A stretch of 31,503 nucleotides of DNA from Chromera velia (taxonomy: Eukaryota; Sar; Chromeraceae): NCBI GenBank assembly GCA_018398765.1, contig JAHBMJ010001248.1:1-31503 (forward strand), given 5' to 3'. The number at the start of each line of letters is the position of its first letter. Within the stretch, counting starts at the first letter, position 1. A program made the position numbers and the translations under genes. Shown piece by piece: positions 1-12,100 of the stretch. The notes below the pieces were generated by a model. That model was not told where the DNA came from, ran no database searches, and saw only the letters and a list, made by a program, of their open reading frames with translations.

Positions 1-187
1 ATTGCCCTCCTGGGCCGACGAAGAGTATGAAGTCGAAAAGGTCCTCGGTGTTCGGGGAAGAGGCAGAGGAACCCAATACCGTGTGCAATGGGTGGGGTTC
101 CCTGAGAGTGAAGCGTCTTGGGAGCCAGTCTCCCACCTCCGAAATGCAAAGGAGAAAATCGAAGAATTCAAGCGACGATCAAAGTGA
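1..187 (+). CDS. C-terminal chromodomain of a Ty3/gypsy (chromovirus) integrase, 5' part outside window
   Basis: The reading frame is open from the left edge to a TGA at 185-187. It encodes a chromodomain: EYEVEKVLGVR, then YRVQWVGF, then the hallmark SWEPVSHL and a closing helix NAKEKIEEF. The aromatic-cage positions of the family look filled (Tyr in EYEV, Trp and Phe in QWVGF). In chromoviruses this domain ends the pol polyprotein behind the integrase and steers integration to marked chromatin. The stop directly after the domain and the purine tract 90 bp downstream fit the end of such an element. A free-standing chromodomain protein is possible but less likely here. The upstream integrase is not in the window, so intactness cannot be judged. 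Confidence 0.85.
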   Translation, partial: LPSWADEEYEVEKVLGVRGRGRGTQYRVQWVGFPESEASWEPVSHLRNAKEKIEEFKRRSK

Positions 188-640
188 ATAGACAGGAATT
201 GCACGGTCAATTTTGGTTGGCAGTTAACCGCAGAAAAGCTGAGAAGAAGGACAGAGCGCGTGGGACACACGCTCCAAGGGGGAGGGGCACGTAACATAGT
301 GAGGCGAGCCACGGGACCGGCCAATCCCGGGGTGAGCCGACCTAACGCGCACTGCCGCCGCACGGAACGCCCGCAGCTCAGAGACCAACACATGCACGCA
401 GGCTCATGGAGGCGCCGCCATGCCAGTCTGTATTAGAAGAGAACTAAATAAAATAGAAATAAAGTGGAATTAATTCAGTTAGCTGCGTATAGCCTGGATT
501 GAGTAAACAACAGTTGCTTGCAAAGCTTCTAGAAGCAGTTTGGAAGTGAACCTTGCACTGACAGACTTTCCGTAGTAGAGATCTAACCTAACTAAGTGCG
601 CTCACTTAGGAGAAGAGGAGCTACCTCCTTACGTAAGTAA
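188..640 (+). mobile_element. Probable 3' untranslated end and 3' LTR of the chromovirus
   Basis: A polypurine tract (AAGGGGGAGGGGCA, 275-288) follows the pol stop and is directly followed by GTAACATAG, which resembles the TGTAACA start of chromovirus LTRs. Two AATAAA signals lie at 447-452 and 458-463, where LTR polyadenylation signals would be expected. I cannot place the right LTR end: a CCTTACG stretch near 629-635 is only a candidate, and the 5' LTR is not in the window for comparison. The interval limits are therefore estimates. Confidence 0.4.
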
Positions 641-1499
641 TTGATCTAAAAACATTTCTTTGTGTATAGTAGTGCTTTAAGTAGTGCTTATTAGGCTGAA
701 CGCTATATAGTGTGGATGTATGAAGGTTAAATTTTGGGCCAACTTTAAATTTTTAGCTTAATATGTACGTTGAGTCACGGTTTCAAGTATATTATCTTTG
801 AAACTAAAATTGCTAGCTATAAAATCCGATTGAAAATCAGGTTGACCTAGAGCCTTTTCTCATTTTTAAAGGAGAAAGTGTATACAATCATGTAGAGCCT
901 AATACTATAGGACTGCATATAAGTGATAACGATAGTAGTACCAGTAGCCAGACTACTAGGCTAGTAGTGGCGATGACAATGCCGCGGCGATGTTAGTAGT
1001 GATGACTAGAGGGATGACATATTATGAATACATGATGATTTAATCTAGGATTTAATATACAGTTACTACAGTACTCTTTTTTTGAAGTGAATTGAGGCAG
1101 TTTAAGCCAATGAGCACACTGCTTGGGCTCTGGCCAACTGTGGGGCATAACATTTAAAAAATGTTTGATGTTGCTAAACAACTTGAAAGATGTCATCATC
1201 ATTAAATTTGACACACATACAAAACATATGCCAAAACAAACTTTTGGACGTACGGGACTAGATCCTGAGATCCAGTCCGATCGATCCACTTGCTCTTGTC
1301 ACTGGCATACCCTTAAGTTGACATCCTGGCCTCTTGTTGTAACGCACAGGTGATTCAGAGTCGAGCATCATGAACAGAGAACAGTGTCACAAGCATGGAT
1401 CTAGGCATGGATGCGTGTCCTCCAAGCCCACTGATCTCTGCGCCAACACAAAGAGAAACAGCCGGACTTGTCGACAGAATCGATGCAAATTAAAGCGAG
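641..1499. other. Intergenic stretch, AT-rich, no gene seen
   Basis: This stretch lies between the retrotransposon end and the 3' end of the minus-strand membrane-protein gene. It is AT-rich with many short runs and stops in all frames. The short open frames near 993-1353 have no recognisable content. Part of it is probably the 3' UTR of the minus-strand gene and part may be old transposon sequence. Confidence 0.5.
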
Positions 1500-2660
1500 T
1501 CAAAAGCAGCGCCCGAGATAAATCACTGCGTCCATGATACCAGACCTTCGTGGCTGACTGCCACCATCCCTCCTGCCGGAAGAGTCAGGAGGTCGTGGAG
1601 GGGCCCCAGGTTCGGACATTTTCTGCACAGGCTTGACAGAGGGTATGGCCCCACGAGCGATGTCCGACTCGTTGTCCTCTTTCTCATCCTCCCACCCTGT
1701 CAAGTTATACCCATCTACATGTCCCGGACCCTTCCCCGCCTGTCCACCACCCGACACCGGGGTCAGAGAAGGTCTATCTCCCTGCTGGCGCTGCCGATCC
1801 ACACCCGGACCATGCCCTTGTGTTTCTGTTGCAATAAGCGGATGGGGCCTGCCACGTAAGGAATCTCTATGAGAAGGCATCTTAGAGATTGTTGACTCCG
1901 AAGCGACGAAGCCCAGAGGTCTGTCTGAGGCCTCTAGACAAAAAAGAAATCGATTTTTCATCACTAACATCACAAGAAGGAGAACAAGACACATCACGCC
2001 AAAGAAGCAAATCATCAGAACACCCCATGTCACCGGCAGAATTTTGTACGCGAGGAAGGTGAAACACACGAAGAACTGCAACAGAGCGAGCTGTAAAAGA
2101 ATCCGAGACAGCTCACGGCACCACTGTGTCTCGGTCAAGAATGCCCACGCAGCTTCAGCTCCCCTCGCCTCTCCCACCGCTAAGAGACGTGACAAGTAAT
2201 AGGAGGTGAAAGAGAAAATGAAGGTGGGTAGAAGCGAAAAGCCCACACACGAGAAAGTCAGACAGTAAAATGCCACTTGCGTGTCCTCTCGGGTGAAGGT
2301 AGCAGGCTCCGTCTCTACCAGAAGAGCCAGCGCACCAGTCACCAGAAGGCCGCTGACTATCCCCAGTATTCCATACGCTGAGTTCGCGTGCTGAACAGTG
2401 TCTTCGTCACTCTTTTTCTTCTCCAATTCCTCGCCCCCCCTTTCCTGCATCCCCACCCCTGCGCTTTCCTGCGTGTCTCGTGACATCTGCCCCTGGCTGC
2501 TGTTCCTCAAGACCCATCCAGGAACCGCCGTCCGCTCCCGTCCCTCGGCGACGCTTTCTTCACAGGTTGTCTGCGAGCGGGTAAAGGCTGTTTGGTGGTG
2601 CCTGAAAGAAGCAAGAAGGAAGGAAGGAAGGAAGGAAGGGGGAGGAAGAAAGGTGGCCAT
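1500..2660 (-). CDS. Four-TM membrane protein, Orai-like candidate
   Basis: Single-exon frame of 386 codons read leftward from an ATG at 2660. The first 58 residues overlap a GGAA repeat and look low-complexity, so Met59 (ATG at 2486) may be the real start. Four hydrophobic segments lie at about residues 96-115, 128-158, 186-209 and 211-235, with polar N- and C-terminal tails. The first segment, SGLLVTGALALLVE, lines up without gaps with the pore helix of Orai calcium-release-activated channels and ends in a Glu (116) where Orai has its selectivity glutamate. A KKK cluster precedes it, as basic residues precede the Orai pore. TM3 ends in KILP, like the KFLP of Orai. The tail after TM4 is long, polar and Pro/Gly-rich without a clear coiled coil. 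The resemblance is by eye only; an unrelated four-TM protein is the alternative. It is divergent from the pseudokinase gene. Confidence 0.5.
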   Translation of the reverse strand: MATFLPPPSFLPSFLLASFRHHQTAFTRSQTTCEESVAEGRERTAVPGWVLRNSSQGQMSRDTQESAGVGMQERGGEELEKKKSDEDTVQHANSAYGILGIVSGLLVTGALALLVETEPATFTREDTQVAFYCLTFSCVGFSLLPTFIFSFTSYYLSRLLAVGEARGAEAAWAFLTETQWCRELSRILLQLALLQFFVCFTFLAYKILPVTWGVLMICFFGVMCLVLLLVMLVMKNRFLFCLEASDRPLGFVASESTISKMPSHRDSLRGRPHPLIATETQGHGPGVDRQRQQGDRPSLTPVSGGGQAGKGPGHVDGYNLTGWEDEKEDNESDIARGAIPSVKPVQKMSEPGAPPRPPDSSGRRDGGSQPRRSGIMDAVIYLGRCF

Positions 2661-3353
2661 TACGTCGCCATGAAATGGACTTCTGAACCCTCAAGCAAGA
2701 GCCGTTCAGAAACTCACAAAAGCACTGTACTGATCAAACCAAACAGAAGCACACTGCTGTAATCGAGTAGAGGGTGGTATACAGGTCCCCCAAACGCTCG
2801 ATTGCTGTGCACATTCAATGCGGCCTCACAGTAGCTAAGCTACTGAAGTGACCCAAGAATTCTATTTGAATCACCGTCCCATCGCCTGTGTGCTGCCTTC
2901 TCAACCTTACCTGGAAACCTCCATGCGGCCCCGGTCCTGATCCTCTGTCCTCCTGCTAAGGCTGCCACGCTCCTCTCCAGCCCCCCTTCTGTCTTCCTCC
3001 GCGACCAAAGCGAAGGAGACGCCGGACATCCGGCCCGGCACTATCGTAACAGAGCTCCGCACCTTGAGAGATTTCTAGTCATCATGCAGCAGCGGCGAGG
3101 CGAGTCCCCTCTCAAAAGAATCTCACGAACACGTACGGGATAGAAGACGAGCCGAGGACCAAAGAAGCTGTGCATTGATGACGGGGCTCATTCACACAGA
3201 TCGACTTACAATGACTTACAGCAGAGCTGCGTGGAGACGGCACGGAGACGGCATAAAAATTGCACTGCGCGTCAAGAGACGACGAGACGCGCCGCGCGAG
3301 ACGCCGAGACGCCGACGCGCCATCGACGCGCCAAACCGACTGCACGATACTGC
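2661..3353. promoter_or_regulatory. Divergent intergenic region between the Orai-like and pseudokinase genes
   Basis: About 690 bp separate the start codons of two genes transcribed away from each other, so both promoters and 5' UTRs must lie here. The right half (3220-3330) is very CpG- and GACG-rich. It ends in TGCATGCATG at 3351, overlapping the ATG I chose for the kinase. No TATA box stands out. A candidate acceptor (CTCAG) near 3385 means a 5' UTR intron cannot be excluded. Confidence 0.4.
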
Positions 3354-6300
3354 ATGCATGTATTCACAGCCTGTTTCTGTCTCAGCCAGTGCATAGCGGA
3401 TCAATGCGGATCAGCTGGACAGCCCCCAGACAAACAGAAGGGCAGTTACAGGCTAACTTACAGCGAGTGGGCAGAATTCTCGAATTGTCTACGTGAAGTT
3501 GTGAACCCAACAGTACTAATGGACGTTGAGGAAGAATTCGAGGGGGGTCTTCCCTGGTTCCTGGCGCACCCATGGCAGCTCCGAGACTACACAGTGGCGC
3601 GTCCATGGGAACCATTCGACCCTCTCACTGGTGTGGGCTGCTATGAATTTGTCCGCCACTTGCAGCAGACGCAGGCGACCCAAGGTTCCGTTTCTCTGTA
3701 CAGGGACCGGTCGGTCCAGACAGAGAAATCGGGATACAGACCCTGTGCGGTCAAGTGTGCCCCTCTTGCAGACGTGCAAGAAGCTTTGAGAGTGAATGGG
3801 GGGAGGCAGCCGCTGAATGACTCGGGAGTTCTTCGTTACCTGACTTTTTTTGTGGAGTGCCGGAATGTTGTCCGGTGGTATGATTGTCTCCGGGACGACA
3901 CGAACGTGAGTAGACTTTCGAATGCATGATTGATTGCTGTGTGCCATGGACTCCCCGCGTGCCGCCTTGTTCTTTGCCCTCAGATCTTGAATCTTCTCCC
4001 GAGCGCTTCGCCTCCACCAGTGGTCTTTGGCTCATGTCCACCGCCCCTATTGTGTGTGCAGATGTACTTGGTGTCCGAGTTTGCAAGTGAAGGTCAGCGT
4101 GGTCGTCAAGTATTACTAGGGCACTCAGTTAGACAAGGACTTGGGGGGCATTTTCCTGAGTGAGAAAGACGCGATCGGGGGGGGGCAGGGGTTGATGGGA
4201 GGGAGCGCACATAAGGTTTAGAGGAAGGACGGAATCTAAAAAGTGCCCTAATGTAGAGGAGACATTGTCGGGGGGGGAAGAGGCTAGAGAGAACATGGAT
4301 GTACGAAGATTGGTGTGGCAGGAGGAAAAGAAAGAACTCAGAAGTCTGAAGACAAGCTCTTTGCTTCGTGTATCTTCTGCAGGTCTTTGGGTCTTTCTTC
4401 TTTTGATTCTGTGCCCGGATTCCCCCTTGAGTCCCTGTTGGTTTATTTTGTTGCTGACACATACACCTGCAGGAGACCTGTTCTCCTGTCTCGAGTGGAA
4501 CTCCCGGCTGTCCGAGACCGAAATTAAATACTTCATGTACCAGGTTGGTGTGGGAGGGTGGGGATCTAGCTCTCAGTCTCTCTGGTGTTCTTCCTATTAA
4601 TGAATTTTTGTATGTTGTCTTACACTCTCGTTCCGCGTACCGCTCTGTTTCCGTGTACTTTTTGAATGCCCGCATTTCCATGTGTATCTCTCTCTTTCTG
4701 CTGCCTGCCTCTCTAGATGATTTATGCTTACAAGCACAGCGAGTGAGTGAGTGAGTGAGAAAGAGGCACAAAAAGGGAGGAGACCGGTAAATGGAATGGC
4801 AAACAAGGAAATACAACAAAAGCAATCGCATTGGCTTGTGTCGACTTAGTCCCGTCTGTTGGGTCTCTTTGCTTCGTGTGCCTACATCATCTTCACGTGC
4901 AGTCATAAACGGAATCTTGCTCTCGCCTGTATGAGATCCTCTCCTCTTCCTTTTTTCTGCATTCCTGCTTTGTTTTACTCATGTATTGGATGAATTTGTC
5001 GGCCTGTGCATCTATCTGTCTGAACACTTCTTGAAGATCGTCTCTTCGTTCGCTGATGCAGATCCTAACGGGAGTAGAGTCTCTCCACAGGAACCGGATG
5101 GCACACCTGAATCTTTCTGTGGAGAATGTGGTGAGTCAGGCAGGGACCGTCAGATTGTCTGCTTTTTTTGTGTGTCTTGTGATCACATTTTTTTTTATGT
5201 GTGTCTGCTGACTCTCATGTCTCTCTGTCTGTCTGGTCTGTCCAATTTGATAACAGTCAAAGGAAGAAAAGAAAAGAAAGAACGTTTGATCTATCTGCTG
5301 ATCGAGATTCTCATGTGTGATCTTTCCACCTGTTGTTCTTTCTTCTTTTCTTCCTTCCTTCCTTTAGTTCTTCCTTCGTTCGTTCATTCCCTCATGCTGC
5401 GGTCGTTCCTTCCGGTTCCTTCCCTTATTCCTTCTCTTTCTCACTTCCCTCCTTCCCTCCCCACTTCTTCCCTTCTATCTTCCTTCCCTTCCTCTATTCC
5501 GTCTTTCTTTCTTTCGTCTTTTTTTACTTTTGCTTTGAAACGAATTGATTTTACCTGAGCCGACTTGATGAAGGGACTTCGCGGTTGGTGTTCTCGAAGC
5601 GCTAAAGGCTCTTTTTCTTGGACGTCGCTGTCTCTTCTTTTCCCTGTTGGTTTTGACCCCTCCTACCCTTCATTCTGTGTCTACTTCTGTGTTCATTCAT
5701 TTGTCGTTCAACTGACGGATTGATGAAAAGTAATTCATGAAACTCATGCAATTCAGGTGAAATAATGACTCATGCATGCAGGTTCGGAAGGCTGACGGCG
5801 TCTGTCTGCTCATCGACTTCAGCAGGGCATGGCGTCTGATTCCCGATCCGGTCAGTCTCTGGGTGAGGTGATTGTCAGCAAGCAGTGGCAGGCAATGGCG
5901 AGAGGCAGACGGAAGGAAGGAAGGAAGCGAGGAAGGAAGGAAGCTCTTCTTTGTTGGCAAAGAAAGGCCATCCAATTTCATGTACGTCCATGCGGATTAC
6001 TCCTCAATCGGTACGTGTTGTCCCTCCAGCCGATTGAATAAATGAATGGGTGAATGGAGGCACCGATACGTCTTTTATTGTATGCATGGTCTACATGAAT
6101 GCATGAAAAGGTGCAGGCTAACCCAGGACAGTACGCAAAGTGCCCGACCAGGATGGAGAATCCGATGTCGAGGTATCAGGACCCTGCGGTCAGTCTCTGC
6201 CTCGCTAGCTCTTTCCACTCAGATATCAGCTCCCGTTCTTTTAGATTAGACGGACAAAAGAAACGATTGAGAAACGCTCTTTTTTCATCTCTTTCGTTCT

Positions 6301-7044
6301 CTTTCATTTTATCAGAAAGCACCCATAAACCGTAGACTGCAGAACATCATATTCTGTCTTTTGGCCCCTGGATTCATCTCTTTTCCATTCTTTTGCTTTT
6401 TTGATTTCAGGCGTGGACCGGAGAACCTTACGATGCCATGGCTGCGGACATCTTCTCCTGCGGCGCGATGCTTCTGATCCTCTTGGTGACACCCTGGATC
6501 AAAACTTACCCTTGGGACGCAACTCAATCCTCTACATGTATCCGCTTCAAGTCAGTCTGCCTGTCTGAGCATTGTGACAGCCATCCCGTCTGCTTGCCTT
6601 TTTATGACTCAATTTGCGTGCCGGTTTGCGTGTGAGAATTGCCGAAGAAAAGACCATCTTGTCAAGTTCATCTATCTCTCTACAGTTCCGTCTCTCTGGC
6701 TGCCTCTCAATTCACGCAGGTATTTCGCTCAAAAGGGTATCCGCAAGCTCCTGAAGAAGTACCGAATGCAGGACAGGCTCACGGGAGAGGTGGTTGACCT
6801 CATGGAGAAGATGCTCAAAATCAACCCCGCAGAGCGCCCCTCGGCAGCGGACTTGAAGCTCCACCCCTGGTTCACAGCTGCACCCGACCCCATGCTGCAG
6901 GCGCTCATGCAGGCAGACGCAGAGACACTCCAAGGGGCTCTCCCAGTGACGGGCTCCGAGACACCAGCTGCCGTCGAGACCTTCGGCCCTGCCGCACAGG
7001 AGGCACTGGCTGCAGGCTTGGCACAAGCTGCAAGCCTTCAGTGA
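3354..7044 (+). CDS. Protein-kinase-fold protein, likely pseudokinase (8 exons)
   Basis: Exons 3354-3905, 4062-4092, 4473-4543, 5062-5130, 5782-5850, 6117-6188, 6411-6550 and 6720-7044 join with matching phases to about 442 aa. Kinase landmarks run in order: a GVGCYEFVR loop near residue 93, CAVK (Lys134), NVVRWYD, hinge YLVSEF, then DLFSCL. The catalytic loop is HLNLSVEN (233-240) where active kinases have HRDLKPEN, so the catalytic Asp is Asn and the loop Lys is Ser. The metal-binding motif is DFS (253-255) instead of DFG, and the APE region reads QDP. ADIFSCGAM (subdomain IX), NPAERPSA and HPWF (subdomain XI) are normal. No helix-C Glu is evident. Closest in style to CAMK-type kinases. A scaffold or allosteric role is inferred. 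The start is uncertain: the next in-frame Met is at 3519. Confidence 0.85.
5323..5535 (+). repeat. Polypyrimidine (CTTC/TTCC) tract within intron 4 of the pseudokinase gene
   Basis: Roughly 210 bp of degenerate TTCC, CTTT and CCCT runs lie in the 651-bp intron between the exon ending at 5130 and the exon starting at 5782. The same pyrimidine bias appears on the sense strand of introns in the other genes. The open frames that cross this tract are composition artefacts. Confidence 0.7.
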
Positions 7045-8578
7045 CTGCCTCTCGGCTGCCGGCCAATTCAGTGCCATCCCCGAGATCTGTGTCGATCGAC
7101 GAGATTCCCACCCAGCTGGCACCCTGCGTGGAGTCCCTTGAATTCGCAGACCGTGTCAGAGACGCGTCAGTCCGTCAGGGCGCTGCAGAAAGTTTGTAGC
7201 GGCATTTTGATGGAGTGGTGGAGAAACAAGACGGACGGCAGGCCTTGTGCGATGAATGGATTGTCTCTGTTGTCAATTTGGGAGGAGCAGCGCGGTGGTG
7301 ATAGATGCATGTTTGAATGTTTCTGGTGGTGTGCGGTAACGCTCATATCGTGTCAGACCAAAAGAGGCCACAGAATGTCCGATGCCGCTGTCACACCATT
7401 TCTCTATTCTGCAAACACTCGACCTCGCCATGCGAGACATGCTCAGCCCATGAAAATGCATATCAAAAAGAGAGAAAGTGATCAGATTTGGTTCCGCTAT
7501 CACAAAAATATTTGTTCTTGTGCAGCCAGGCAGGCTAGAGTGGGCGTCTTCTTTGGAACATGGTTGATTGAGACCCCAAGCCTGCACACTCTCGCTCGTC
7601 ACAGGCTTGTTCACGCAGCAACAGAGTGTAAGAGCTGGGTTTATGATTCGCTTTACATTATCTCTGCGATCCTATGATACATATGTCTGTGCAGGTGTTT
7701 GGGTTTTCAAGCTCGATGATGGGCCTAGTGTGTGTGCCTCGATCGATACAAAAGGCCAACTTTCGACTCGATTTACTCGGGATTAACCTACTAGTAGGGA
7801 TTAACGGCCATCAACTCGATCATGGATCTAGCATCAACTGCATGGGCTGAGAGCATGCAGTGGCACATGTCTACCTGTGTTTACCATTATGTACCAGCAG
7901 AGAAGCTCAGACTCCGAAGCTAAGCCTAGAATTGAGTTGAATTTCTATCGAAAAACGGTGAAACTTTATTATCATTATTAAACTTAACTTGAAGTTGACT
8001 TGGCAATAAGTCATTGTTATCAACATATTTTTGTAGGGTGATCGACTCACACAGTTGAACAGTTCTTATATAACATATTAGACAAAAAGGCAGCTAGAAA
8101 GGCAGGTAAAACTTAACTCAAAGAAAGCATTAGCATTTTAACTCGGATCTAGCGACCGAATCGGGCCGATTTCCTTCTGCATGACCTATAGCTAGCTTCT
8201 GACGGCATTTGTATAAATTAACTAGTAAACTTGAATGAAATTTCAGTGAATCTTCCTTAAATCAATCGATGAATCTAACGCGTATACCTAGTTCTTTCAC
8301 AAGAGTTTTTTTCTCCAGTTTTTTCTTAATTTTAAAAAGACTACTATATTTTTATCAATCATTTTTCAATAAATCTTAATGATCTAGACTGGGGCTGTTG
8401 TATTCTATAATTATGATGATGATAGGAATTCTGGTCAAGGCTTTAATATTTGACCAACAGTCACGGCAGCCTGACACGGCGGCGGTATCAGCGTGCACTG
8501 AGCACTGCACTCATCTAAGAGGACCGCGCTGAAATTGAAGGTACCGCCGTTGAAACCCCCGTCAACTCAACGTGAAGA
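7045..8578. other. Convergent intergenic region, no gene seen
   Basis: This region lies between the stop codons of the pseudokinase (+) and SLY1 (-), so it holds both 3' UTRs. The left part (to about 7680) has gene-like base composition and chance open frames without recognisable content. From about 7780 to 8420 it becomes AT-rich. I see no transposon ends, RNA gene or long repeat in it. Confidence 0.5.
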
Positions 8579-9065
8579 CTAAAAGGACGCACCACCAAGC
8601 CGCTCCAGTTCTTCCACAAAGTCACAAGGCGAAGTTAGCTCTGTGGCGCCGTATATTATCTGCAAAGATAAACATTCAGCGTCAAACTCTCTCTCAAAAC
8701 GGTGCTGCTTATTTTTGTGCACGGCTCCGAGTAAGCTGCGGAGCACTGCACACGTTCCACCAGAGCGAGTGCACTTTTTGAGAAGAACCCAGGAGCTGAT
8801 CAGAAACACAAAGAGAAGTCGACCGTGGTAGCGGCGTCTCTGAAGGAACCAACCCCGCACACAGAGAAAGCAAAATGACAAATGCAAGAAGTGCGATATA
8901 AGAAGACGAACGAACAAAATATGAAGGTTCCAAGAACTTTGTGGACACAACTACCGACAAATGCCACCCACCTGCTTTCCCTCAGGCCCCCCCAAAGTGT
9001 GTTGCAACGCGTGTGCCTCTACATAGTTCCCACCCCCAACAACAAAGACTATCCCTGTACACACA

Positions 9066-9108
<43 letters not shown>

Positions 9109-12100
9109 GTCGATAGAGAGGGAGCGAGCGGCAGAGAGAGGGGAGTGCAGCCAACAAATATCAACCAAAAAACAAAACGAATCACGCAAAGAGAAGTAAA
9201 CACGCAAGCAGCAAGACGTATGAGCAGCGAGAGGCCACGTTTACATTCCGTGGGAAAGAATCAACGGACGGTCTGTTCTTTTCAGTCAACACAAAAGCAC
9301 AGAAAGACATAAAAGCGTCTGCCTCAATTGACAATATGACGGAACACTTTTTCGGCGTCTGTCCCTCCCACCTTGACGGAATGGAGACCGCACCCGAGCC
9401 TCAGGTCCCAGTCCCAAAGCCGCAGCCCGAGGGTCCATGTACGCAAACGACTCGAAGAAGTGCCCCCCCGCCTTCTGCTCCAACAGCTCCCCTACCGCTT
9501 TCGTCACCAGTAACTGCCGCTTTGTCAACAGCTGCTTCACACCCGCCAAAAGACCTCTGGACACCTGCGAGAAGGAAGATCAGACAAGGGGACGCGGTTC
9601 AGAATAATCTTTCTTCCTCTGCTTCCTCCCCACAAGAGAACACAATAGATAGTCCAGCAGACAGACGCCTCCACGAAGTGCAGAAAGCATGAGGAAAAGG
9701 CCGTCAGAATGGTACACGCTCGGAAGGACATCAGGTGCAAAGAAAAGCAAGCGATGAAGGAAAGAGACTCAAAGGAAAACGCGTAAAAGAAAGAGCCCAC
9801 TACGACTAGACCACCCCACCCTGCACCACCACACTGACCTGATCTCCGACACGGGCTGCCAGCGACGCGAGAGCTGCAGGGAGAGATCCCAAGAGCACAC
9901 AAATGTCAGAAAACTGGAGAAGAGCCGAAAACACCTCAGAGATTCAGGCGACGTTTTCCTCTCTGGAACACAACTTTTTCGATTTCACAAGAAGAAAAGG
10001 AAAAAACGGGAAGAGCGACCTGGATCTTTCAGCGTTTCGACAGACAGCGGGAAAAGAAAAGGGCAATGATGACAGACAGAGGGGAATGAAATGAAAGAGA
10101 GAACCCCCCTCACTCCCCCCCCCAAAAGAAGAACCAACCGCCTCCAGCCGAGGGGTTCGCTGAAAGCTCCGTCATCTGACTGCTCTCCCTCATGTTCTTT
10201 CGTTGCTGCACAGAAAGAAAAACAAGGGTACACACAAACACGGACACCAAATCCTTCAATAACAAAAGAACTCTGCCTACATACCACCCAGATATGCCAG
10301 TTACAGGCCCCTCCACATTTAACCACAAAAAAAAAAGGATCGAAAGACGAAACATGACTGATCCACCGCCGAGCTGTTTCAACTGCTGTTTAGCCTCATA
10401 TGCGGCAAGCCCTGTTGAAGGACGGCACATCCAGAATACCCATGCACGCACCAATCTACAAACGGACAGGCAGGCAACCGATCAACGCGAGAAACGGCAA
10501 CTTTAGATCCCAGCCGCTGTCTACTTCTTCATGATGTAGCCACGCGGGCAGACTGACTGAGAGTTTTTGGAGAAAATCCAGGGCCCTCAATTCGCTGTCT
10601 GCCCCCACATCCCTCAGTGCCCCTCTCAGTTGCTCCACCTGCTGGCTCGTTAGAGAGGCTGCATGAATGAAAAGAGAGCAGGAATGAGGGGTGGTGAAGG
10701 GAGGGGAGGGAAAGCTGAGTGAAAAAGGATCTATGCGACTTTGGCTTTCTCATTCAGCCAATTTTGTGCCCTTTTTCTATTTCTCCTCAATCGATCAATT
10801 CCCTCTTGGTCTCCTTGCAAGCGCCATCCCGAGGAGACAGTGAGAGAATCAGTTAGGGAGACGGAGAGGAGGAAAATTTGGTATGACTCTACAGACCTAC
10901 CCACCGATCCCTCACCCACTCACTGACGTTTTAAAAGAAATAAAGTCAGCACAGCCCGAGCTTTGTCCTTGATGGTGCCTGCATTCACCGACGCGAGCAT
11001 CTGTCAGGGTACCTCACAAAAAGAAGTCGGCTCAGAGAACAGAAAGAGGGGACAGAGAGGGAGAGAATCTTGCCTGGTTTGGGAGGAATAAAAAAAGATG
11101 ACGGTAGGCAAGCAGCAAGAAGGAAACTGGGGACGCGAGAAGGGAAGCAGAGCGAAGGGCACCCTCAGTTGTGTAAACTCACTCGAACAAAAACAGAGAA
11201 AGGGGTGGGCAGGACAAAAAAAGTAAGCGACCCTCCCTTGGAAGGAACACAATCAAGGAGGGATACCCCTTCTAGGGACCCTTCTAGCAAGCCCATAGAG
11301 ACCCTAAAGCGACCGGAAGGTACGAAAAGAACGGACGCGAATCAAACACAGCGGACTCCTTTCACGACCATCCCCCCTCCTTCCTACCTTTGTTCCGATC
11401 CCGAATTAACGCCTCCAGCTCCCGTGTCGCAGCAGCCGCAGTTCCTTCAGAGGAGAGGAGAGGAAAACATGAGGAAGAAGAAATGTCAAGGCATACAGGA
11501 AGGAAGACCAGACCACCAAAGCAAAAGAAGAAAGAGCGACAGAAGACAGAAGGAAGAAAAGAGTCAATTCCCCCAGAAACGCGAAGAGAAAGCTCTCACA
11601 ATGAAGACGAAGAAAAGAGGTAGAAAATGACTCACCGCTTCCTGCAAATCCCTCTTCCATTTCATAAAACTTGTCAAGCTGCCGTGCCTGCATACAGGGT
11701 GTAGAAACGAAGGCGCATCTTCATGGAAACACTGCGAGAAGGCATTCCATATTGAAAAAAGGAAAGAGACAAAGCTGAAGTGGCTGAAGTCAGGGCACTG
11801 TACAACGACAACCCGCGATTGGAACGAAAGAAAAAAGAAGCACACGAATGAACGGGAGGAAATAGGCAAGAACAAGCGTAAAGTACAAAAAAAAAAAAGA
11901 AAGAAAGAAAGAAACAAACGACCCGGATTGTCCAACAGAAAAACAATCAAGTATTGAGGTGGATGCAACGGAGAGAGCCGACCTTGATTTCATTCACCAG
12001 TGCCGTCAAGATGTTTGTGTGGGAATCAATAGACCTGCACGCAGCCACAAACTAGTCATTGACTTCTGCAACCACCTGAGGCCTCTCTCTCTCTCGTGCA

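Noticed and set aside
4106-4906. Minus-strand 266-codon open frame
   Set aside because: It overlaps pseudokinase exon 3 and introns 2-3 on the opposite strand and has only low-complexity, Ser/Arg/Leu-rich content.
7138-7677. 179-codon plus-strand open frame after the pseudokinase
   Set aside because: It begins at TTG, has no recognisable motif and lies where the 3' UTR is expected.
11070-11630. Plus-strand 186-codon Lys/Arg/Glu-rich open frame
   Set aside because: It is the antisense of pyrimidine-rich SLY1 introns around exons 13-14; composition explains its openness.
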